Source of the DNA: Incurvaria masculella
Lineage: Eukaryota > Arthropoda > Insecta > Lepidoptera > Incurvariidae
Direction: 5' to 3'
Assembly (NCBI GenBank): GCA_946894095.1
Contig: OX335641.1
Location: forward strand, 18,928,501-18,992,500
DNA: 64,000 nucleotides
The notes under the pieces were generated by a model that ran no database searches, was not told where the DNA came from, and saw only the letters and a program-made list of their open reading frames with translations. Position numbers and translations under genes: made by a program. Below are positions 37,660 to 47,600 of the stretch, piece after piece; the first letter of the stretch is position 1, and each line of letters opens with the position of its first letter.

Positions 37660-38922
37660 ATGCCGGCTACGTGCGGAGCGTGCAAAAAGATAGCTTTCGG
37701 ACTGGATGACTTGGTGACATGCAAGCAATGCAAGGAGATTTTTCACATTGCTTGCGTAAATGTATCTAGAGAAGACGTACGTACGCGGAATGCACGCGAT
37801 AGTTGGATCTGTCCCGGCTGTGCTATTTCGCTGACACCCCGCGGTGACCGCTCGCTGACCCCGGTGCGTTATAACCAGCTGGGCGGCAGGTCAGACCTCA
37901 TCAGTACAACCGGTGCGGCGGACGACGAAACTACTACCCCTCACCACCTAGCTGCTCAAGTAAGCGTTCCCGCGGCTGCACCATACCCTGCAGCTCCAGT
38001 CATTTCACCAAAGGAAGTAATGGATCCAACCAGCGATCTCGCTACGGAGATTCGCCTTTTTCGGAAAGAGTTTGCAGAACTTAAGATGGTCCCTGGCGAG
38101 CTACGTAATATTCGGCTGGACCTCCAGAAGATGCAGAAAGAGACGCGGGAGTTCATCACTTCAGCTGCAGCATCCATCGAGATGTGTCACGGAAGGATAG
38201 ATGACATCGGCAAGCGAATCAGCGTGGTAGAGGAGCGCATGGCGGCCCTGGAGCGTCGCGATACCGAGTCGGCCTCTCTGCACCATACAGTAGCGGAGCT
38301 CCGTGAGGAGATCAGCACACGGGATCGTCTCGCTCTGCTGAACGATATAAAAGTGTGTGGAGTTCCGGAGGTTAAGGGAGAGAGTATTGGTCACATCGTG
38401 TCAGTTATAGCACAAAAGATAGGGTCAACAATAGATGAGCGTGACATTGTATCGGCGGAGCGCGTCGGCCCCGGTCATCCCGCGCTTTCGACCGCGGCGG
38501 CGGCAGCTGGTGACAGCAGCAGCCGTGGTGAGCGCGGTCCGCGCCCTATTATCGTGCGGCTGGTACGACGCGACGTAAGGGACGGACTACTGCGGGCGGC
38601 ACGCTTGCGGCGTGGACTGATGTCCAAGGATATTGGGTTTCAAGGACCTAGCCTTAAAATATTTTTGAACGAGCACTTAACGCGAGAAACCCGGGCGTTA
38701 TTTCGCGAAGCCCGTATACAGCTCAAAACTAGCTATAGATATGTTTGGACTAGAAATGGTCTATTATATGCTAAGAAGGAGGAAGGAGGCAACGTCCAGC
38801 GTCTCCGCAACGCAGGAGACCTCGCGCGCTTGCGGGGGGGGGGGCCCTGTCGCTACAGCGGGAGTCTCCAGCGGCACCGCGGGCGCTGGCGTCGGCACCC
38901 CCGACCAACTGGCCACACTTAA
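37660..38922 (+). CDS. LINE ORF1 protein: PHD finger, coiled coil, FP25K-like domain
   Basis: It starts with MPATCGACKK. A C4HC3 PHD-type zinc finger spans about residues 5-54 (CGAC, CKQC, FHIAC, WICPGC). A coiled-coil region (about 125-215, FRKEFAELK to VAELREEIS) would allow multimerisation. Residues about 220-390 (KVCGVPEVKGESI, IIVRLVRRDVRDGLL, IFLNEHLTRETRALF) resemble the domain shared between CR1-type ORF1 proteins and baculovirus FP25K. Its role is RNA binding and RNP assembly for retrotransposition. The C-terminal end is odd: a run of nine G at about 38836-38844 sits where the frame passes from LARLRGG to an arginine-rich tail. The +1-shifted frame gives an Ala/Gly/Thr-rich tail ending TLNV at 38929, which may be the ancestral end. 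Confidence 0.85.
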   Translation: MPATCGACKKIAFGLDDLVTCKQCKEIFHIACVNVSREDVRTRNARDSWICPGCAISLTPRGDRSLTPVRYNQLGGRSDLISTTGAADDETTTPHHLAAQVSVPAAAPYPAAPVISPKEVMDPTSDLATEIRLFRKEFAELKMVPGELRNIRLDLQKMQKETREFITSAAASIEMCHGRIDDIGKRISVVEERMAALERRDTESASLHHTVAELREEISTRDRLALLNDIKVCGVPEVKGESIGHIVSVIAQKIGSTIDERDIVSAERVGPGHPALSTAAAAAGDSSSRGERGPRPIIVRLVRRDVRDGLLRAARLRRGLMSKDIGFQGPSLKIFLNEHLTRETRALFREARIQLKTSYRYVWTRNGLLYAKKEEGGNVQRLRNAGDLARLRGGGPCRYSGSLQRHRGRWRRHPRPTGHT

Positions 38923-39437
38923 TGTATAACTCCAAATCTACTCGATCGAAGAGAGTTTGCGGGTCATGTATTCGTCATTTACATTCATATTCAACTTTTT
39001 TTAGTACTAACTGCATATTTTTAATGTTTTGTTTTGCTAGTTTATTTTCTAAACAGTCTTTACACTGTTTTTTTTATATTACAAACAAAAACCACAAACA
39101 CATATACATTCATATTTTTTCTTGCGAATATTATACAAAATTATTAAACATAGAAAACATATACCTCTTAAAACGTGTAAGTTTGTCACACAGAAATGAT
39201 ATATCCCTATTTCAAATACACTTTACCAAAGCATGCCCGGGAAGATTGCATAGTTACGATCTTAGTTATATAACAGTTTTAGACCTTATTTATATTTTTA
39301 TAATTTTAATTTATAACTTAGTTTCACCATTACTTGAACGGTCCTTAAAACATAGACTGAGCCCAATAATTAAACTTCAGTTTAATTTCGAACCTTTACA
39401 GTCTCGGTTATACGTAATAAAAAAAAAATATAGGTAA
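38922..39437 (+). other. Open frame between the CR1-type ORFs
   Basis: 171 codons from ATG at 38922 (overlapping the alternative ORF1 stop) to TAA at 39435-39437, just past a run of ten A (39419-39428). It is rich in Leu, Ile, Tyr and Phe, with no domain recognised. It is unusually long for AT-rich spacer, so it may be meaningful (see findings) or accidental. Confidence 0.3.
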
Positions 39438-39465
39438 GAAAAATAAACCAAACAAGTGGCTGAAG

Positions 39466-42270
39466 TTGGCTCAACTGAACGTGAGATCACTTGGAACAGG
39501 TAACGATGAACTATGCGGTATGCTCGAAAATCTTAAACCAGATGTAATTGCAATAAACGAAACTTGGCTGAGAGAGGGAAGCATGACACCAGACTTTCCC
39601 GGGTACACGCTCAAGCACGTTCCGCGCGGCAGCAGAGGGGGGGGTGTAGGGTTCCTGGTGCGGCGCGGGCTCCGCGTGCGTGTGCAGGCGCATCCACCCT
39701 CCACGCTGGAGCAGATGTGGATCGAGCTAAGCGTCGGTGGCGTGCGGCTTGCCCTCGGCACGGCCTATCGACCCGAGCAGGTTACTGTCGATACAGCTAT
39801 CGGAGACCTCAGCGAGTCACTTGCTGCCTTCTCACAGTGTACCTACACTTTTATCCTCGGAGATTTCAATATCGATCTGTTAGATTATGCACGTATACAG
39901 TCGAAACGATGGCTTGCGTTTATTGAATCTTTCAATATGCATCAGCTCGTAACAGAAGCTACCAGAATAACTCCTACTTCAAAAACCCTTATTGATCACA
40001 TATTTACTGACCTCCCACTTCACTATTTAAAAACAGTAACGGTTCATTACAATGAAGATCTCAGTGATCACGGGCTTATTTTGGCAGAATTTAAACTCGA
40101 AAAACCTAACCCCAAGCCAAGGTATTCTCAATTCAGACCTCTCGATAAAATTGATTTAAATTCCTTTGCTAGTGATCTGTATAGCACACCCTGGTGTGAT
40201 ATTTATAAAATTAACAGCCTCGCGGAGAAAGTGGATACTTTTCAAAATATGGTTATCAACTTATTTAACAAGCACGCTCCCATAGAAAAAAAAATATTGA
40301 AATGTTTCCCTAAACCCTGGCTTACAAGCAATATACGGTTCATGATGCAACTGAGGGATAAAGCCCACATTAGAGCTCGCCATACGAAAAAGGACTCGCA
40401 TGTAAGATACTATCAAGATTTGAGAAATCTGGTTACTCTAACACTTAGGCTAGAACGTGTTGCTTACCATAATCATAATGTAAATTGTCACCTTAAAGAT
40501 CCTAAAAGTCTATGGAAAAACTTGAAAAATACTTCACTTGGCATGCAAATTCAGAAAGAGATACCACACAACCTTAATGACCCCGACACTATTAATAATA
40601 ACTTCCTAGACATTCCCGGCGACCTGACCACAGATCTGAACCTAATAAATTATTATAAAACTAACACAATGTTTCCCCGTACCTTTGAGCTTGTACCTGT
40701 TGACCAAGATGAAGTTCTTAAAATTATTCGTAGCATTCAGAGTAACGCATGCAGCCATGATAATATTACGAATAAAATGATAAAAATGACACTACCGGTC
40801 ACATTAGACGTTATTACACATATTATAAATGATTCCCTTATCCATTCTAATTTCCCTGAGACGTGGAAGTTAGCACTAGTAAAACCGATCCCTAAAAAAA
40901 ATAGCATATCTGACTATAAAGACCTACGACCTATCAGCCTTCTTCCTTTTATGTCAAAAGTTGTCGAAAAGGTAGTCAATAAACAAATTACCGTGTACCT
41001 ATCCAACCAAAAAATTGTACCTCTTATGCAGTCTGGGTTTCGAGCAAAACATAGCACAGCTACAGCCCTAATACACGTAAAGGATGAATTCCTTGGCGCT
41101 ATGGATGAAGGCAAAGCTTCAGCTTTAGTACTGTTGGACTTTTCCAGAGCATTCGATTGCATAAACAGAGATATTCTGCTGGAAAAGCTGGGATATTATG
41201 GACTATCGGACAACGCAGTGCAGTGGTTTCGTAGTTTTCTAACAAACAGATGTCAGAAAGTTGTTTGCCTAGGGGACAGTGGTGAAAATAAATGTTCTCA
41301 AGTAAAAACCTTAAAGAGAGGAGTTCCTCAAGGATCAAGCCTTTCACCAACCCTGTATAATATCTATACCTCCGACTTACCTAAAACATTCAAAACCTGT
41401 AACTTTCACATGTACGCTGACGATACCCAACTTTGGTTGACATTTACGCCAACAAATGCGCTTGAAGCGGTCGACTACATAAACGAAGATTTGATAAACA
41501 CATTGGACTGGTCAAAACAACACAACCTAATATTAAATCCGGTTAAATCTTGTTATATTATTCTAGGGACCAAAAGACAAGTTGAAATTGCGTCTAGTTA
41601 CCCTCTCTCAGTCAAGCTAGATGGAATTCCTATAAAACGGGTGGAAAGTGCTCGTAATTTAGGTGTTATTTTCGATCAATATCTAAGATTTGAAGAACAT
41701 GTTAATGATAAAATAAAAAACTCTTACTACAGACTCAAGATATTATACAATATTAGAGACTATTTATCGATCGACGTGAGGAAACTTCTCGTTGAATCAC
41801 TGGTTATGTCACAACTAACATACTGTGACACTCTTTATGGTCCCAGCCTACTAAGTAGAACTGCAAAAGCAATACAAAAAGTCCAGAATGCGTGTGCACG
41901 ATTCTGCTTCAAGATCCCCAGACGCCAGCATGTCACTCCTTATCTGAACGAACACAATATCCTCAAAACGAAACAACGCAGGCTCCTACACCAACAATGC
42001 CAAATCCACAAGATTATCTTCGAGAAAACACCAGAGTATCTGTACACTAAACTGAAATGGGCAAAAAAAGAACACTCATATACCACTCGAGCAAGTACAC
42101 AACTACTTATTGTACCTAAACACCACACTGTGTTGTTTGAGGGAAGTTTTAGGTACGCAGCGACCAAATGCTGGAATAATTTACCGCCACCGGTGAAAGA
42201 AATTAGGAATCACGCCAAATTTCGCGCAGTATGCAAAACTGCTTTATTGCGAGAGCAAAAATATCAATGA
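39466..42270 (+). CDS. LINE ORF2 protein: AP-like endonuclease and reverse transcriptase
   Basis: 934 codons without a stop. The endonuclease domain (about 1-220) shows LAQLNVRSL, INETWL, LGDFNIDL, TLIDHIF and LSDHGLI with catalytic Asn, Glu, Asp and His present. RT motifs include RPISLLPFMSKVVEKVV, GFRAKHSTATALI, LLDFSRAFD (about 557), GVPQGSSLSPTLY and YADDTQLW (about 648). There is no RNase H domain, in keeping with CR1/L2 elements. It nicks target DNA and primes reverse transcription. The frame opens at 39421 after a TAA and has no ATG before LNVRSL, whose Asn is needed for catalysis; the first ATG comes 19 codons later. How translation starts is unclear. All motifs look intact. Confidence 0.9.
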   Translation: MAQLNVRSLGTGNDELCGMLENLKPDVIAINETWLREGSMTPDFPGYTLKHVPRGSRGGGVGFLVRRGLRVRVQAHPPSTLEQMWIELSVGGVRLALGTAYRPEQVTVDTAIGDLSESLAAFSQCTYTFILGDFNIDLLDYARIQSKRWLAFIESFNMHQLVTEATRITPTSKTLIDHIFTDLPLHYLKTVTVHYNEDLSDHGLILAEFKLEKPNPKPRYSQFRPLDKIDLNSFASDLYSTPWCDIYKINSLAEKVDTFQNMVINLFNKHAPIEKKILKCFPKPWLTSNIRFMMQLRDKAHIRARHTKKDSHVRYYQDLRNLVTLTLRLERVAYHNHNVNCHLKDPKSLWKNLKNTSLGMQIQKEIPHNLNDPDTINNNFLDIPGDLTTDLNLINYYKTNTMFPRTFELVPVDQDEVLKIIRSIQSNACSHDNITNKMIKMTLPVTLDVITHIINDSLIHSNFPETWKLALVKPIPKKNSISDYKDLRPISLLPFMSKVVEKVVNKQITVYLSNQKIVPLMQSGFRAKHSTATALIHVKDEFLGAMDEGKASALVLLDFSRAFDCINRDILLEKLGYYGLSDNAVQWFRSFLTNRCQKVVCLGDSGENKCSQVKTLKRGVPQGSSLSPTLYNIYTSDLPKTFKTCNFHMYADDTQLWLTFTPTNALEAVDYINEDLINTLDWSKQHNLILNPVKSCYIILGTKRQVEIASSYPLSVKLDGIPIKRVESARNLGVIFDQYLRFEEHVNDKIKNSYYRLKILYNIRDYLSIDVRKLLVESLVMSQLTYCDTLYGPSLLSRTAKAIQKVQNACARFCFKIPRRQHVTPYLNEHNILKTKQRRLLHQQCQIHKIIFEKTPEYLYTKLKWAKKEHSYTTRASTQLLIVPKHHTVLFEGSFRYAATKCWNNLPPPVKEIRNHAKFRAVCKTALLREQKYQ

Positions 42271-43139
42271 GAAACCCCCCCTTTTGGTGCACTTTCTTCT
42301 TTTTTTTTACTTGAAGTATACACACACAACAACACACTAGACAACTTTTAATTGATAACATTGTTGATGCTGTTTTATACAACTATACAATATTATAATT
42401 TGGTAGCAGTAGTATGTAATTCGTTTTAAGTCCTAGTTTAGATTATGTTTGCTTCTTTGTTTGTTTTTTGTTTCTAATATATGTTTGGATTACGCGATAC
42501 TTATAATGTAATAAGTTAAAAATGTTTAAAAATGTGTTTAAGATAATGCAACTAGGCGGTGGCGGAAGACCAGCGACTGGTGGGATTATACCCATCCAGG
42601 TTTTTGCTGAGCCATAGCCTTTTTACAAATTACATATTATTACTACTTTTTGTTTACACCATGCCTTGTAACTGAAAAATGTGTAATCTTGTAAATAAAT
42701 TGATTTTACTCTTACTCTTACTCTAATAACGAATAAAAAAAAATACCGAATAAAGTCTAATACGAATTGTATGACAAAACAAAATCTGTTGACACAGTTA
42801 TAACCTCCGGGATTGACGTTGGAATTTATATTCTTCATAGAAAACAAAACTAGCGGTAGTAGCCCGACTTCTACCACCCCAATTTTTGTATTAAAATGAT
42901 TATTAAGTTTTATTTTAAATAAAATATTATATCCCTAAAATCATTCAATCATTCATTTCCTCGAGATTTTTTTTTCTTATGTAAATGTTTTCCCTTTTAA
43001 TGAGGGATTTTTTCATGTCTTCATTTTCACTTCAAAAAGACAGCGGTAACCTCAGCCATGCGCAAAATAAGGTATGTGGGACTATGACATGGAACTGTCA
43101 ATCTGTTAGCCAAGACATTATTTCTTGCTCCTTCTTGCA

Positions 43140-43275
43140 CCGAAGAACGGTGCCCGAGCACAGCCCTCGTTTCATTTCTATTCTGTGCTCGTGTCAGTGT
43201 CAGTCAGTCAACTGTCTTTTCTGTGATGTCATTGATCGCGCCAAAAAATTGTGAAAAGTGCATTCTGGTTCAACA
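43140..43275 (+). promoter_or_regulatory. Likely DTL/Cdt2 promoter and 5' UTR start, with E2F-like site
   Basis: Initiator-like TCAGT repeats (GTGTCAGTGTCAGTCAGTCA, about 43192-43210) are followed by GCGCCAAAAAA at 43238-43248, the reverse complement of the E2F consensus TTTTGGCGC. Cdt2 is an S-phase gene, so E2F control is plausible. The segment ends with the 12-bp TCTGGTTCAACA that is duplicated after the LINE at 48477-48488. That places it directly upstream of the DTL first exon in the pre-insertion state. Confidence 0.5.
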
Positions 43276-43384
43276 GGTTCGGTTTTGGCGGGAATCCGAA
43301 CAAGTCGAGATTTTTTTGCTATCGAGTTTTTATTTGCCAATTCGTTTGTTTGTGGTCTTTCTTCGCGGAAAACCGGTCGAGAAG

Positions 43385-44629
43385 ATGAAGGCGAAGAGGA
43401 AACGGAAAAAGGAAGACAAGAGGTCTCCAGAGGAGTCACTTTCGTCCGATTTATCGGACTGTGAAAATTTGGCGGGAAAAGATGATCTTGTGGAACAGGC
43501 GGGAACTACTGAGCTCAACATCAACACCACAGCTACTACATCAAAATTGAATTCACTCGATAAGTACCAACCATTCTTCATTAAAGACTACACCCGTGCA
43601 TACCCTGAGGATTCGGGAGCACTGGATTTTATCGTATTCATAGAAAGCACAGAACCTAACAAGCCGATTGGAGACAGAGATATTATGAGCTTATCAAACT
43701 CTTTCAAAAGATACATTAAGGGCATCAAACAGTTCAAGAGGATAAATCGATACAAAATAGGCGCAATATTTGAAAAACCAGAGCTAGCCAATGCAGCTCT
43801 CGGTAACAAAACTTTTTTGGATCAATTCAAGCTTAAGGCTTCCATACCTGCATCTGCAACTGAAACCACTGGTGTCATCACCTCGGTCCCTACCAACTTA
43901 TCCAATCATAAAATTTTTACCAACATAACAAGCACAAAAAAAATTATATCAGTAAGAAGATTCATGCGTAAAGTAAAGAATGAAAATGGTTTCCAACTAG
44001 AACCCACTCCTACTATTTCCATTACATTTGCATCAAATACTCTACCGGACTATATTGACATGAACTTATGGAGATTTAGAGTGGCTCAATACATACCCCG
44101 TTTAAAACAGTGCTTCCGATGCTTGCGCTTTGGGCACATATCAAAATATTATAAAAACGGGGAGAGGTGCTCAATATGCAGTTGCGAAGGGCACAATTAT
44201 AGAAATTGCTCTACGGAGCATGCCAATGCTACCTGTTATAATTGTCAAGGTAATCATGTCGCTATATCAGGGTTATGCCCTATAAAAAAGAAGAAAATTG
44301 AAGAAAACAAAAATAAAACCAGAAAAGTTCAATACAATGAATTATTTAATGAAAAGTCATTCCCTTCCTTACCTACCACTAACACAGATCAAACAGAAAA
44401 AAATTATAATACGCAACTAAAATATAACCAAATATTACACACGAATAAAGAAAATTCAGTCGACTCTATCCTGAATAATTTGTTAAACTCTGAAAAAGCA
44501 ATGAACATACTTCTCGAAATGATTGTAAAAGTTATAACAATGAGCAAAACTGGCGAGGCTCCTATCTCTGCGCAAAACATAAAAAGCGTTATTCACGACT
44601 CTATTAGAAAAAATAAACCTGTTATATAA
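43385..44629 (+). CDS. I-type LINE ORF1, gag-like zinc-knuckle protein
   Basis: I choose ATG 43385 (GAAGATGAAG) because the element begins at 43276. The frame is open further left to a host ATG at 43226. The product is 414 aa: a basic start (MKAKRKRKKEDK), an acidic Ser-rich segment, a central RRM-like gag region (IVFIESTEPNKPIGDRDIM to ISVRRFMRKVKN) and three zinc knuckles from residue 243. Knuckle 1 is CFRCLRFGHISKYY, with Tyr256 where the last Cys is expected. Knuckle 2 (CSICSCEGHNYRNC) is complete. Knuckle 3 is CYNCQGNH...C. The protein coats the element RNA. The stop TAA overlaps the ORF2 start as TAATG. Confidence 0.88.
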   Translation: MKAKRKRKKEDKRSPEESLSSDLSDCENLAGKDDLVEQAGTTELNINTTATTSKLNSLDKYQPFFIKDYTRAYPEDSGALDFIVFIESTEPNKPIGDRDIMSLSNSFKRYIKGIKQFKRINRYKIGAIFEKPELANAALGNKTFLDQFKLKASIPASATETTGVITSVPTNLSNHKIFTNITSTKKIISVRRFMRKVKNENGFQLEPTPTISITFASNTLPDYIDMNLWRFRVAQYIPRLKQCFRCLRFGHISKYYKNGERCSICSCEGHNYRNCSTEHANATCYNCQGNHVAISGLCPIKKKKIEENKNKTRKVQYNELFNEKSFPSLPTTNTDQTEKNYNTQLKYNQILHTNKENSVDSILNNLLNSEKAMNILLEMIVKVITMSKTGEAPISAQNIKSVIHDSIRKNKPVI

Positions 44630-47600
44630 TGTCTACTTTGAATGTTGTACAATGGAACGCGCAAAGTTTGCTATGTCATCGACATATTCTCACTCAATTT
44701 TTATATGAAAATGATATACATATTGCAATAATTTCTGAAACTTGGTTAAAACCACAACAACGTTGTAAATTTAGAGGATATCAATTGGAAAGATCTGATT
44801 CTGGAAATTCACACAATGGAGTAGCAATATTAATTCATAATAGTCTAAGCTACACAAAAATTATCACCACAAGTGACAACTCGATACAAAATATAGCTAT
44901 CAAATTATCTTACAACAACAAATTTGTAACTATAGTTAGTTTATACAGTCCCCCGAATTGTACTCCACCTTTCACAAAAAGTAAGTTCGATAGATTAGTA
45001 AAAAATATCTCTGAGCCAACGATTATTGCGGGCGATTTTAATGCTCATCACACTTTTTGGGGATGCAATAACACTGATTCACGTGGAAGGGACATTTTGG
45101 AAATAATTGATGACAACAATCTTGTTCTTTTGAATAACGGTGAAGTGACAACAGTTGGTTCCAGTAGATGGCGGCCAAATGCACTCGATCTCACAATGGT
45201 ATCTTCTTCTTTAGCATTGTCTTGTAACTGGACGGTCCATGATGACCCTCTCGGAAGTTATCACCTGCCAACAATAACAAAAATATTATTAGCCAACAAC
45301 ACATACAACAATCAAGAGACTGCAAACAATTTTCCAAAGCATCCAAACTTTAGACTCGTAAATTGGAAAATATACTCAGATTTAGTTTCGAGAGAGCTCG
45401 AACATTTTAACTTTGATAATCTTAACCCAATAGAATCTTATGATTCTTTTTGTAATATTTTAAATGCAGCTATTGAGAAGTCTATACCCAAACGGAAGCA
45501 TTCATCCACACCTAACTCCACTTTTCGGCATTCAAAACCCAAACTTTCTGTTCCCTGGTGGAATGAAAAATGCAGCTCAGCTGTAGAAAATTCCAGGAAA
45601 GCATATGCAACATTTAAACTAAATTGTAATGACGAAAATTACATAGAATTCAAACGATTGCAAGCACTTAAAAAACTCATTTTAAAAAGAGAAAGAAGCG
45701 AAAGCTGGCAAAGGTTATGTGAATCATTTAACAGATATACACCCGTTTCTAAAATTTGGAACACTATTAAAAAATTTAATAATACCTACCAAAGTAATAG
45801 TCACAACACAAATCATGACTGGATTAATGATTTTTTGCAAAAGTATACACCCGATTATGTTGAAAATCAACTACATTCAATCAATAGTTCTGTTCCTAAC
45901 AATAATGAAAATGAGTACCTTACAAAATATTTTACTTTACAAGAACTGAAATCTGCCTTAAATTCTAGACGAGATACTGCATGTGGATTAGATATGATTC
46001 CATATAAAATGCTACGTCACTTAAACCACAACAGTCTGGTAATATTTTTAAACACGCTTAATAAGCTGTGGTGTACTTCCATAATTCCATGGGAATGGAA
46101 AATAGATTGTCTCATCCCAATACTTAAACCAAACAAAAGTAAAGACGATGCAAATTCTTATCGACCTGTGGCATTGACTTCGTGCATTGGAAAAATTTTT
46201 GAACAGTTAATTAAGCAACGTTTAGAATTTTTTATAGAAAGAAACAACATTTTACCTAGCAATCAATTTGGTTTTAGGAGGGGTCGATCCGCTAGAGAAA
46301 GTTTCAGCCATCTACATCTGGATATTTCAAAAGCTTTCTCATTAAATCACGATACCGTGTGTGTTTTTTTAGATGTCGTCGGCGCATTTAACAACATCGA
46401 TCACTTTACACTTGCATCGATCTTGAACTCTTTGGGCATTCCAGCAAAATTAATAAATTGGATATATAATTTTTTAAATGGCAGGGAAGTATATGTGAAA
46501 GACAGCAACTCTCTTTTTGGTCCCAGATTTTCCTATAGGGGAACGTCTCAAGGTGGGATATTAAGTCCCCTCTTATTTATAATTTATATTCACAAATTAA
46601 ACTCAAAACTAGGATTTGATGTAAATAACCTCCAATTTGCAGATGATTTGGTTATTTATTGTTCCATTGGTGATAGAGCGACTACATTGACTTGTATAAA
46701 TAAAGCCATGGAGAATTTGTATAAATATTTTACTGAGTTAAATTTAGATATAAGCCCAGAGAAAAGCAAAGTTGTTATATTTAGTAAAAATAAATACAAA
46801 TTAAAAGCCGAAGTCTTCTACAATAACACTCTTCTTCCGGTAGTTGAAACCGTTAAGTTTTTAGGAATAATATTTAACAGTAACTTATCTTGGAACTCTT
46901 ATGTCGATGGCATAGCAGACAAAGCGTTAAGATCATACAACATTTTGAGGTCCTTAGCGGGCACCTATTGGGGCGCGGATCCGAAAATCCTAATAATGCT
47001 TTTTAAATCTTTGATACGTAGCCATTTTGAATATGGTTTTCTATGTTTTTCTCATCATTGGAAACTTATAGAGAAACTGGAAAAAATACAAAATAAAAGC
47101 TTACGTTTAATAACTGGAGCGATGATGTCAACTCCCATAGTATCCATGCAAGTAGAATGTAACATTCCTCCACTGAGAATCCGCTTCAAATATCTGAAAT
47201 TAAAATTTTTGTTAAAGCTTCTATCCATATCAAATCATCCTCTGTTTACCAAAATTCAACATCTCCTTTCCATCCCATCCGATCCTAGTCATCATCCTTA
47301 CATCCTGAGAGACTTTTCAAATATATTACATTACAAAAATGAATATGAAATACAAGCCAATTTCAACTTTCCTTGCTATTTGGGAAAATATGACAGCAAA
47401 TTCTACGGAATTCCAATTCAAATAGACGAAAACTTGGAGTGCAAAGAAGAATTTTTAGAACAAATTTCAAGTTACAGAGGTTACAGAAGAATATATACCG
47501 ATGGTTCGAAAACAGTTCGTGGGGTCGGCTGCGCGATCTATGACGAGACAACCAAGAGAGGTTATGGCATTAAGATTCCTAGTTCTGCATCAATATACAC

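Larger units (their letters stand above)
37000..42720 (+). mobile_element. CR1/L2-group LINE, long copy with two ORFs
   Basis: It contains an ORF1 with PHD finger (37660-38922), an ORF2 with endonuclease and RT (39466-42270), a roughly 430-bp 3' UTR with AATAAA, and a short tandem tail TTACTCTTACTCTTACTC near 42704-42722. CR1-group elements end in short repeats rather than poly(A). No target duplication was found and the 5' boundary is approximate. Confidence 0.75.

Noticed and set aside
42985..43254. 89-codon frame upstream of the LINE
   Set aside because: It overlaps the proposed DTL promoter, has no motif, and ends by chance in the 5' UTR.
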